23,924 nt of DNA from Geosiphon pyriformis (taxonomy: Eukaryota; Glomeromycota; Glomeromycetes; Archaeosporales; Geosiphonaceae): positions 116,465 through 140,388 of the forward strand of contig JAAOMT010000439.1 of the NCBI GenBank assembly GCA_016748015.1, given 5' to 3'. Within the stretch, counting starts at the first letter, position 1. Every line of letters starts with the position of its first letter. Below are positions 10,129 through 19,238 of this stretch, one piece after another. The notes beneath the pieces are model-generated. The model did no database searches, had not been told where the DNA came from, and saw only the letters and a program-made list of their open reading frames with translations. The translations under genes and the position numbers were made by a program.

Positions 10129-12378
10129 CAGAAAACTAGTACCAACAAACAACCATCTGAAACAGTGACAGAATCCAAAGAAACAAGGACAAACTATTTG
10201 AAATTCACAAAATTTTTATTTTAATACTATTACATTCATCTTGGATTAACAAATAATAGTTGGCCAACAGAATCAGCTTTTAATTGCTACATTAACGAGA
10301 GAATAGTATATTATTTAGGAGGCCAAGAAAATTCAGAATCCATCTTTAACAATTTCTTCAATAAATTATTACAAAGCATTACACTCTCATAAAACTACTT
10401 ATTTGCACCTTTAATCACAGAAATAAACAAGGAAATTGAAAAATACACCAAGCAGAAATTTTCTATCACTTTTGCTAACAAAAGAAAAAGAAGGTTACAA
10501 ACACCAGTAGAAATGCCAAAACCAATCCAACTACTCATCTAGAAAAAACAAAAATTTGATTCACCTACTAATCCATCATATTATTACACACCTGGAAGAA
10601 CCATCAACATCACATTAACAGGCACGTCCATATCAAATGCAACATTAACATTTGAACAACTTCTATTTCAAAGTAAACAAAAAAAAGCAGAATTATTAGG
10701 AACCTATAGTGATTACTTCAAAAGATTTAAATCATGATTACCAACACTATCAAGATTTTGATCACTGCCACCTCTACCAGATTTTGGAACTACAAGTCCT
10801 TGGGAGATAATGGCATTGGAAAAAGAGAAAGAAGAGGATTAAGAATTTAATTACAAAAATCCGATTACAGAAAATCCAGAAGTTAAAACTCCAAATATTC
10901 AAACCCAGCAAACTCCAAATAATCCAAACCCTGAGTTAATTAATCAGAAAAACTTACTTTCAGAAATCATTATCAATCAGCAACCAATTAATCCAATTGC
11001 TGAACAACTTCAACAGCTGTTAATAATACTCCAACAATTATCTCTTCAACTACCACAACACCCAAACTTGGATCCAATGGCTTACACCCCAATCATAAAG
11101 CTTGAAAAGTTCATAAAAGAAGAAAATAACATCCAAGTGTGGCTGAATGATGTTGAAAAAGCCATCACAGCCAACAGATAGAATGACGCCAAAGTTATGT
11201 AAACCATTTTTTATTTCTTTTAGGATACTACCAACTCATAATATCAAAGTCTGGTTAACAAACCTCAAGATTTCAATGCATTCAAGCTTGCATTTTTACA
11301 ATATTTCAGCAATAATAACAGCATCAACTAATTGGCCAACACTTTTACCACCATCAAGCAAGGAGAAAATAAAGCAGTCACTACTTATTTGGAATACTTC
11401 TACAGAAATCTGTGCCAAATTCAGACCATACAGACTGATTATTTCATAGCACTACAAATCCTAAACCAATTTATTAGAGACCTGCACAGTAACATCCTCC
11501 AACATGTACACCTATTGCATCCAGCAGATCTTCAAGTCATTATTACATATGTCAGAGATTTTGAAGCAGCTAAACTTGAAGTTAATCACACCTAAGCCGT
11601 AAATCTAGTAATAAATGGATCATCTGACTTGGATTCCAAATTAAAGCAATTCAGTGAATTAATCAACCAGAAATTAGAGAGATACTTAGCTAACAATCAT
11701 GCAATTTATCAACCTCCTCAATGATACAATGCTCAAGGAAACTCCAATCATTTTTAAAATCAATCACATCTATCATTGTCAACCAATCAACAGTGGCAAC
11801 AAGAAATGCATGTTTGTCACTATTGTGATAAATAAAGATATCTACAAATTGACTGCCACCATTAATTGAATAACTAATGATCAGGAAATCAATATCAAAA
11901 TCCTGATTGCTGATTTTAAACTCTGAGTTATTAATCCAACACAGCACTATATCAACCAAATTACCTATCTGTAATGCAGCCGCCAATCTATCAACCAGCA
12001 ATTTATCAGTCTTCAGCATCTGTAGTTTATCAACCACAGTTCTAATCTATCTATTAGCCACAACCCCAAGTAATTTATCAACTCCAATCACTTCTAACAC
12101 TACCATTAAACTCAGCTCAGATGACATCAAGAAATTCCAGATCAAGAATTACTCAAAACTGGAGATCAGCAATGGTTGTTCATCAACTGATTTCCAGCTC
12201 CTTAAACCAGCCATTGGGATTACACCAGCAGAGTTCAGAAACTGGATACACTCAGAACTCAAGTTCCCAGAATTATTTAAGTCTTCTGGTAACTCTAGAA
12301 GATGCCACATCCTACAGCTTGAAAACCAACTAAAAACAACCATTTACCAGCAATATATCTCCAGTTACTGTTACTAAT
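10129..12378 (+). pseudogene. Ty3 Gag (long N-terminal region, retrotransposon-gag core, CCHC remnant)
   Basis: One frame from 10129 is readable through many stops. It has a long N-terminal part (10129-11070) with Lys/Arg-rich KRKRR (about 10480) and then Pro/Gln-rich text, followed by the capsid-like core: MAYTPIIKLEKF (about 11077), VWLNDVEKAIT (about 11140), NTFTTIKQGENKAVTTYLEYF (11335-11400) and ILNQFIRDLHSNILQ (about 11460). The zinc knuckle at 11815-11856 is ruined: CX2CX4YX4C, with Tyr for His and a TAA inside. Stops at 11179, 11200, 11221, 11239 and 11329 fall where Trp or Gln is expected for this family. A readable tail (12121-12333) leads without frame change into the protease. Gag would form the virus-like particle. 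I see no convincing ATG. Confidence 0.82.
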
Positions 12379-13062
12379 AATGAAATACTCACAGCTATTT
12401 TTCCATTTAAACTTGAGAAACTGACATCTATGCTCTTATTCAGTGGAGTCATACTCAAAAAAAAACCAATTACCATCATATATACTAATACCAAAGTTAA
12501 TGGTCACTCTATCAAGCTTATTCTTGATAGTGGGTTAGCAGACAGTATTATCACATGACAACTCATAGACCAATTAGGTCACCAAGTTAATTATGCTGCC
12601 AATACCAGAATTTTAACTGCCAATGGAGTGACCAAAACTTCAATTGGTAAAATAGATGACTTCTCATTTGAAGTTAATGGCATCATAATACCAATTAAAG
12701 TATTGGTAATGGAAGCAACTCAGTACCAAGCTCTTGTTGGAAACAACTGGCTGTCCAAAACCAGCACAATACTCAATTGAAACACCCAAGAACTACAGCT
12801 CAGTCAAAACAGTCATCACACATACATGTCAGTCACTTGTGGTCATTTTAAAACCACTACAAATAACAAGCTGCTCATTGAATTAGAAGAAGAAAAAAAA
12901 AACCTACCTGAAAAGCCTACCAAGTTTCCTGGGCCAATACCAAGCACAATGAGTTGCCACCAGTACTATCCTGAGATAACAACAGAAAGAGAAAGAAAAA
13001 GGAGAAACCTACCAAAAATGCTGACCAAACATGGTAAACTAACAATAATAATACTGAACTGA
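12379..13062 (+). pseudogene. Ty3 aspartic protease (retropepsin)
   Basis: Same frame as Gag, implying a Gag-PR fusion. The active-site turn LILDSG is at about 12520-12534 with the catalytic Asp codon at 12526-12528. Position 4 after it is Leu where retropepsins have Ser/Ala-Ser (SGLAD), a C-to-T type change. A TGA follows at 12556. The second half shows the hydrophobic strand IIIPIKVLVM (about 12685) and ALVGNNWL (about 12735), the family's 'iLG.dwL' motif. A Glu/Lys-rich tail follows and the frame closes with TGA at 13060. The protease would cut the polyprotein; here it is inactive. Confidence 0.82.
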
Positions 13063-14093
13063 TACCAACTTGGGAGTGGAAAGAAAATATAAAAGAAAAA
13101 AGAAAAGGAAAAGAAGAAGAGCCAGCACCAACTACCACTGTTACTTATATTCCTTATCCCTATACCACACTACCACTATCTAACTATTACTGACTGAAAC
13201 TAGTATGTGTTAATTGTGACAAGAAATTGTCCACAATGGGTGTATGCTGTAATAACAACGAAAAATGACTGATGACAACTAAATTCTATTGCTGTTTATG
13301 CATTATTGAATGGTTTGGATAACCAAAAAGACAAAAAAAATAAAACAACAAACTATGCTTGGCTTGTGACAAAACTCTTTTCAATAAAGGAATATAGAAT
13401 AACATTCCTGGGAAAGAAGGAACATGTGATAAATTGTGTCAGTACATAATCCTAATAAGTGACTGGGTGAAAAAAAAGACACCAATAGAAGCAGCCTAAA
13501 GAAGAGCAGTAAAACAGTTAAATGGATGTCCACATAATAATAACAAAATCTGGTGAATGGTTCTTGCAAAAATCAAAAGAGTGTTATCAGAAAAAATAAG
13601 GATGATCAAAAACAACCCACCAGAATCCATAGAACTTGACTGGGGCCCAAACCCAAATATTGTTCTAGAGCCTATAGACCCAGAACAATTTCACAAACAC
13701 TACCAAAAATTAGCATTCACTCAAGAAGAACAAAAACAATAATTGAAAGAAATAAACACAAGACTATGTAACTACTGTTTAATCCCATGTGACTTCCAGT
13801 ATTGTAATGAGTGTGATCTCATGTACAATCTATTACTACACATGATTTACATGATTTCAGAGAAAAACAAACCAATTAACAGCTGTGTATCAAAATCAAA
13901 ATCAATTTTTAATTCTGATTCAAACTCTGACAATGATGATAACAAAAACAACAGTTCCAGTTCCACTCAATATGGCAACAAAAATAACAATGATTTGGAC
14001 TCTGATTCAAATTCCAAAACATATATTGTGCTTCCTGATCTCTCCAAGAAGCAGAAACTTAAATGGTTCAGTAATAACAACAAAGATATTATG
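13063..14093 (+). pseudogene. Ty3 cysteine-rich, acidic region between protease and dUTPase
   Basis: The reading frame moves by one step at about 13060 (TWEWKENIKEKRKGKEEE follows). Several CX2C pairs occur: CVNC (13206) with a CC eleven residues on, FYCCLC (about 13285), CLAC (13356) with CDKLC (about 13430), CNYC (about 13767) with CNEC (about 13805). They look like successive zinc-binding knuckles. A Ser/Asp/Asn-rich acidic stretch (13895-14015) links to the dUTPase. I do not know a named family for this part. It may bind zinc and nucleic acid or act as an assembly module. In-frame stops include TAG/TAA at 13398, 13497 and 13740 and TGA at 13266. Confidence 0.6.
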
Positions 14094-14481
14094 CCAGAAT
14101 AAGCACATAATACCAATGCAGAGTTTGATCTAAGATATCCAGGAAAAGATGCCATTAGATTGGAACCACATTCATGTACATGTATTAATTTTAAAATCAC
14201 ACTGGAAATCTCAGCAACAACAATAGTTCAACTAGCATCTAGAAGTAGCTTAGTAAAAAAAGGAATTAACATCAAAGAAGGAATAATTGACACAGGATAT
14301 GTAAGAAATATTATTGCAATGCTACAAAATGACTCAGAAAAAACCTATATCATAGAACCAAATGAAAAAATAGCACAGGCAATATTTTTGCCTCTGGTTA
14401 AAATAGCTCAATTAGTATTAGTGGAAAACAGAAAAAAATTAGGGATTATAGCTAAAAGAATATAGGGTTTCAAATTTACAA
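14094..14481 (+). pseudogene. Retrotransposon-borne dUTPase domain
   Basis: Trimeric dUTPase motifs are seen in order in one frame. Motif 1 is NAEFDLRY at 14115 (consensus DAGxDL, with two G-to-A type changes). Motif 2 is ASRSSLVKKG at 14235-14264. Motif 3 is GIIDTGYVRNI at about 14280 (consensus G(V/I)IDxxYxG; the final Gly is Arg). Motif 4 is PNEKIAQAIFLP at about 14358. Motif 5, the Gly-rich GFGSTG loop that closes over the substrate, is reduced to GFKFTS after a TAG at 14463. dUTPase hydrolyses dUTP to dUMP and keeps uracil out of new DNA. It lies between the Cys-rich region and RT, not in the positions known from betaretroviruses or lentiviruses. A TAA at 14100 precedes motif 1. Confidence 0.85.
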
Positions 14482-15029
14482 GTAGAATAGATGTACCAAT
14501 TAATATGGCAGAAGAAAAAATTGTTAACAAGTGAGAAATTATCTCCACCTGTTAATCAATTTCTATTCCACTATATGATTAGTACATGGTAGTTATAGAA
14601 AAAAAAGCAAAGGATCAGATTCAGATTTTTGAGGCAGAAGCAACACTTTGTAAATCAGGAAAGATTGGACTAATTAATCTATACATACCAGCCAAAAACC
14701 ACAAACACATTAAAATTCCTATTTATAACAACACGGGAAATATTATTGAGATACCAGAAGGAACCACCATTGGATATTTGACCACCAAAGTTGAAAACCA
14801 ACTGTCAAACATCATTTCAGACTTTTCACAACTGTGTATATATGTAAATATTACATCTCAAACAATATATGGACAAGAAAAATGTTATCTGCTCCAACCA
14901 AAACAATTGGAACAGATGAACATGAAAAATCTAAGCCCACTACAACATATACAACTCAAGATGTTACTCAACAACTTCAATGACATTTTTGTTAGTAAAA
15001 ACAAATTTGGCAGAACTAATATCATTTAA
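14482..15029 (+). pseudogene. Pre-RT linker of the Ty3 polyprotein
   Basis: In frame with the dUTPase. From 14586 it is open for 147 codons to a TAA at 15027. It contains HIKIPIYNNTGNIIEIPEGT (about 14700-14760), the beta-rich 'vpVxNxTxxxvxIxkGTxIG' segment that many Ty3 polyproteins have before RT, then QLKMLLNNFNDIFVSKNKFG, the usual helix and lead-in to RT. No catalytic residues are expected in it. Confidence 0.6.
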
Positions 15030-15858
15030 CATTAGATAAAAACTGGAGATACAATACCAATTAAACAGAGAGCATACAGAGTATCATTAGCCAGCCATAA
15101 GATCATTTGTCAAGAAATTAATCAAATACTTGACAACAAACTAATTCAGCCATCAATGAATCCATGGTCATCATTAATAGTACTAGTCCATAAAAAATTG
15201 GAAAAATCTGCTTTTGTATAGATTACTGGAAACTAAATAGAGTAACCAAAGATAATAGCTACTTAACACCAAAAATTTAAGAGCTGTTTGATGCTTTTGG
15301 AGAAAAAAAATGGTTCTCAACTTTAGATTTAAAGAGCAGATACTGGCAAGTTGCCATGAAACTAGAAGATAAAAAGAAAACAGCTTTTACAACATAAGAA
15401 AAAAATTTCGAATTTGAGGTTATGCCATTTGGCTTGATAAATGTTCCAGCCATATTTCAACAGCTTATGAAAATTGTCTATACCAGACTACTATGAAAAT
15501 CAGTAGTCATATACTTGGATAACACCAATATGTTCTCAAAAACATTTGATGATTATCTGTATCATCTCCAACAAATATTTGAAAGACTCAAATGAGCAGG
15601 ATTGAAACTAAATGCAAACAAATGTTTCTTTGGAAAAACAGAACTTAAGTTTTTAGGACATGTTGTAAGCAAAGACATTATTAAAATAGATTCAGATAAG
15701 ATTGAAATTGTTAAGAACTTTCTAGTACCAAATAATCTTATAGAATTAAAAACATTCTTGGGATTTGCTGGATACTACTGTCACTTCATCAAAGACTTTT
15801 TCAAAATAGCTCAACCACTACACCAACTCCAAACAAAGAACACCAAATATGAATAAAC
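15030..15858 (+). pseudogene. Ty3 reverse transcriptase
   Basis: It begins IKTGDTIPIKQRAYRV (about 15042), then MNPWSSLIVLV. A small indel near 15190 shifts the frame before CIDYWKLNRVTKDN (about 15215). Next come WFSTLDLKSRYWQVAM (motif A, the Asp of LDL retained), FEVMPFGLINVPAIFQ (motif B), then the active site at 15512-15523, which reads YLDN instead of YxDD: the second catalytic Asp is lost by a G-to-A change. LNANKCFFGKTELKFLGHVV and LKTFLGFAGYYCHFIKDF (15610-15810) are the thumb and start of the connection. Stops include TAA at 15278 and TGA at 15494 and 15593. RT copies element RNA into cDNA. Confidence 0.9.
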
Positions 15859-16303
15859 TAAAATACAACAAGAAGCTTTTAATACATTAAGAAGAAAGCT
15901 TATTCAAGCTCCAGTACTGATCTATCCAGATCATAGCAAGCTATTTATAATCACAACTAATGCATTGGAAGCAGTACTATCTCAAAGAGGACCAAATAGA
16001 AGAGAACACCCAGTAGCATATGCTAGCAAAAGCTTAAGTCTAGCTGAAAAGAACTATGAAACTCCAATACTAGAACACTTAGTTATCTATTGGGCTGTCA
16101 TTAAATGAAAAAAATACTTGAGTCAAAAGTTTGATGTGTATACTGATCATAAAAGATTGACTTCAATTCAGAAGCAAAAATTTGGAGATAATCACCATGC
16201 CAAATAGAAAATAGAACTTTTACCATTTAACTATACAATACATTATAAAAAAAGAAAAAAAAATGGAAATGCTGATGGTTTGTTGCAAATAAGACAAATC
16301 TAA
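15859..16303 (+). pseudogene. Ty3 RNase H
   Basis: Continues the RT frame. AFNTLRRKLIQAPVLIYPD leads into FIITTNALEAVLSQ (about 15945), where the first catalytic Asp of the TDAS motif reads Asn. The PVAYASKSLSLAEKNYETPILE block (about 16012-16080) and FDVYTDHKRL (about 16130) are retained, with a TGA between them where WKKYL is usual. It ends NADGLLQIRQI, stop (16301-16303), the site of the 'NADaLSR' end of the family. The domain would degrade RNA in the RNA:DNA hybrid. Confidence 0.82.
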
Positions 16304-17655
16304 AAACATTTTAAACCATAAAATATAACAAAAAATGAATATACAAAAATATTAACAACTTTAATATTATATAAATACCCAATTGTTCAAGGAAAAATTA
16401 TTTCAAAAAAAACAAAACAACATAAAACAACAATCAAAATATTTTATTAACCATCAAAATATACTTTACCAGAAGAACAAAAAAAATCCAAATTAACCAA
16501 TCAGAGTAATTACAGAATCAGAAAAAGAAACAATATTATTTAACATGCATTCAAATCCAACAGCAGGATATTTTCATAAAAAAACAACTATGAAAAGAAC
16601 CAAGAAAAAATACTACTGGTCATCAATGTATCCAAACATCATTCAATATGTGCAAAATTGTGATGCTTGTCAGAGAAGAAAAGGAACAAGACCCAGTAAA
16701 CCATTAAGACCAATCAAAGTGAAACAACCATTTGATTAAATTGAAATTGACTTAGTCAGACCATTAACCATAATCAGTAGAGACAACAGATATATTACAG
16801 TAGCCATGAACTATCTTACTAAATGACCAGAAGCAAAAGCCATTCAAAGAGCAGATGCAGAATCTGTTGCTAAATTTGTTTATCAAAATTTGATTTGTCG
16901 ACACAGATGTTTAAAAGAACTATTATCAAATTAAGAAACTTACTTTGTGAATAGAACATTAGCAGAACTAAGCCAAAAATTTAGAATAAAAAGACCATTA
17001 TCATTATCATACCATCCACAAACAAATGAGTTAGTTAAAAGATTTAACAGAATACTGTGTAAAGCAATAGTAAAGATCAGTCAAGAAAACCAGAACAAAT
17101 GAGATTTGTTTATATCATCAGTATTATTTGCTTACAAAACAATAAAACAAAATACTATACAAGCAATACTATTTGAATTAATATATGGTAGAACAGCAAC
17201 ATTACCAGTTGAGATAGAAATCAGAACATATCCAACAGAACCAATAACAGAAGAGAATTTTCAAAGAACATTGCTAAGAAAAACATATGACTTAATAAAG
17301 ACACTAGAAAACAAATAGTGAAAAACAGCTGATAACATCTAAAAGTCACAAAAAAAACAAAAAAAAAGACATGATAACCAATTACCAGATAAACCAGTTG
17401 AATTCAGAATTGAAAACAAAGTACTTCTATATTATACCAAAGCAAAAAAACAATGGAATAAAAAATTTGACTCTAAATGTGACAAACCATTTCACATAGA
17501 AGAAATTCTAGGAAATAAAGCTTATAAATTAAGATGAAACAACAAAATTTTAGCCAAAGCAGCACATAGTGATCAACTAAAACCATACTACCATATAGTG
17601 TTACCATCTATCAGTAATATTTCACAATTAGAAATACAGAGGATACTAGTCCAAT
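16304..17655 (+). pseudogene. Ty3 integrase with GPY/F-like C-terminal module
   Basis: The first 200 bases are degraded. The HHCC zinc region begins MHSNPTAGYF at 16545 (the second His is Tyr) and ends NCDACQRRK (about 16655). The core has IEIDLV with the first catalytic Asp at 16749-16751 kept. The second Asp is Asn at 16929-16931 (LSN then TAA). The catalytic Glu is Lys at 17037-17039 (ELVKRFNR). TGA stops at about 16824 and 17100 stand at conserved Trp positions (LTK-stop-PEA; NQNK-stop-DLF). After the core, KPFHIEEILGNKAYKLR (about 17485-17535) and HSDQLKPYY (about 17565-17590) form the GPY/F-type module. No chromodomain follows. Integrase would insert the cDNA; it is inactive. Confidence 0.88.
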
Positions 17656-17997
17656 CAGATGAAATTCCATAAGATCTGAAACCAATTATAATAATTGAAC
17701 CAAACATATCAAATTGAACAACCAAAAGAGTATATAAAGACATGATATATGTGACAAAAGCAACAAAAAAAAATAGAAATACCAAACCATATTCACACTT
17801 TAGCTTAACAATTGTTTCAGGCTTTAAGTCAACAACAAGTAAACATGGAAATTATTATCAACAACCAAACAATCTGTTATCAAAACACCAAACAAAAAGA
17901 GAAAAGTATATCATATCAGTGACCACAAAAACAATCAATAAACTGGTCAAATAAAATAGTAAAGAAAGTAAAGAACACTTTTGGAAAGATAACAATC
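17656..17997 (+). other. Degraded spacer after integrase
   Basis: A-rich sequence with short open stretches (for example 17742-17954) but no domain that I can name. It may be a decayed continuation of the polyprotein or the leader of the following ORF. Confidence 0.4.
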
Positions 17998-18402
17998 ATG
18001 ATTCTAACAGAAGAACTGGCTAAAAAAAATTGGAACCAATAGATAGACCAATTTCTAATATCATACTGCTACTATCAATTGGGATGAAAAATAGATATTC
18101 AAAAGTTATATTTGGATAAATCCAAAAAAATCTTCAATCAAAAGATAATCCAGAACATTGAAGACATTATTGGAAAGAAAACAAATTTGACACTACATAT
18201 CAAGACTATTTATTGACTATATACTATATTTCAAAACTACCCAAAAGTATTTTTACACTCTAACATGGAAACAATAACTATCAACCAATGGGGAAGAATA
18301 AACAACTCACAAATTGAAGAAATAAAAAGTAAAGTGAAACAGACACTACTTGAGAAAAAAGTATTTGACATAATTCAAAATAAGAATTTTGATAGAGCTT
18401 AA
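17998..18402 (+). pseudogene. Extra ORF of the Ty3 element, 134 codons with three stops
   Basis: From ATG 17998 to TAA 18400-18402 one frame gives a coherent mixed hydrophobic/charged protein, interrupted only by TAG (18040), TGA (18085) and TGA (18214). In each case a Trp would fit (NQ-stop-IDQF; LG-stop-KIDIQKLYLD; IY-stop-LYTIFQ). Recognisable pieces include YLDKSKKIFNQKIIQNIED and INQWGRINNSQIEEIKSKV. It has no signal peptide, membrane segment or known motif that I can see. Its place between IN and the 3' LTR is where accessory or env-like genes sit, but nothing here resembles an envelope. Function unknown. Confidence 0.55.
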
Positions 18403-18753
18403 TATTAAAAAGAAGAGATAATATTACTCATAAAAAAAAACCAGATATAGAAAATAGTAGACTAATAGAAAAGTAGTAGTTAGCATGTGAGCATATTGTT
18501 CAGCAATATAGAGTAATGTTAGAAAATTAGGGTACATTGTTCAGCAATATAAGCATTGCTCAAGAAATCATAATACATTACTTAGAAATATGAGCAATCT
18601 TATAGAACATTAATTATATATATATAACAGTAGCATTAAAAGAAAAAAAGACAGACCTCTTAGTTTAAATTTAATCTAAACAATCTTCTATTTACAAAAT
18701 ATCAATAAATAATTATTCACTATCTCAATCCACTCTCTACTATCAACATGAAG
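18403..18753 (+). repeat. Non-coding 3' region with 16-bp direct repeat
   Basis: ATTGTTCAGCAATATA occurs at 18495-18510 and again at 18536-18551, 41 bp apart, followed by related pieces (GCATTGCTCAAG, ATATGAGCAAT). No clear polypurine tract precedes the 3' LTR; the last bases are CAACATGAAG. Whether the repeats have a role in plus-strand priming or polyadenylation cannot be told. Confidence 0.6.
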
Positions 18754-19238
18754 TGTTAATAGTAATTAATACTTAACTATACTGGAACAATAGCTCTTGA
18801 TTATAGCTATTGATAAAATACTAACATTCATTATCTTGGCTTATTTCTTTTATCTTTCTTTTATTTTCTGTTGTTTATTGTACTAAATTAATTAAAGAGT
18901 AAAAGTGCCAAATTATTGACATTAAAAATAGCCTGATAAAAGACCCCAAAGAAAAAGTATAATATTGAGAATTAAAGGATAGCTTACCAGAAGGACATTT
19001 CTGCCAGATTACTGGCCATTACACTAAAAAAAGAAATTGAATAGAATTGCAATTCCAAGAGACTACTGAAAACAACTATTGAATCTCTGTCTATTATACA
19101 AAGGACTCAACCAAAACCTGCAGATAACCAAAACTTTCAGATCATGAAAACCTTCAGAAATTAACATTATTATATCAATTGAACACCAAGTTACAGATTT
19201 GTTATTTGATTTGAAACCCCAAATAATCATCTGTAACA
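18754..19238 (+). repeat. 3' LTR (485 bp)
   Basis: Copy of 9608-10099 with the same TGTTAATAGT start and CTGTAACA end. It lacks 8 bases of a T-rich tract and differs otherwise by transitions only. LINE coding text resumes immediately after it. Confidence 0.93.

Larger units (their letters stand above)
9608..19238 (+). mobile_element. Ty3/Gypsy LTR retrotransposon with dUTPase, full length but dead
   Basis: A 9.6-kb element bounded by two LTRs with TGTTA...TAACA ends. The internal order is PBS, Gag, protease, Cys-rich region, dUTPase, RT, RNase H, integrase, extra ORF. RT-RH before IN makes it Ty3/Gypsy rather than Ty1/Copia; no chromodomain is visible after IN. Gag and protease share one frame (codons starting at 10201 mod 3). 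Cys-rich region, dUTPase and the RT start use another, with further indel shifts in RT. Stops are frequent throughout. There is no 5-bp target-site duplication: the bases before the 5' LTR are CTTCA and those after the 3' LTR are GTAAT. Confidence 0.92.

Noticed and set aside
11690-12037. 115-codon minus-strand frame
   Set aside because: Antisense of the Gag C-terminal region; the Gag frame continues into the protease on +.
11907-12377. 156-codon plus-strand frame with Ser/Thr-rich text
   Set aside because: Out of frame with Gag; the Gag frame (12121-12333) carries the family-like tail and joins the protease.
17656-17997. Chromodomain after integrase
   Set aside because: No aromatic-cage or chromo-type strand pattern could be read in any forward frame.
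18403-18660. CRISPR-like repeat array
   Set aside because: Only two exact 16-bp copies, inside a eukaryotic retrotransposon; no regular spacers.
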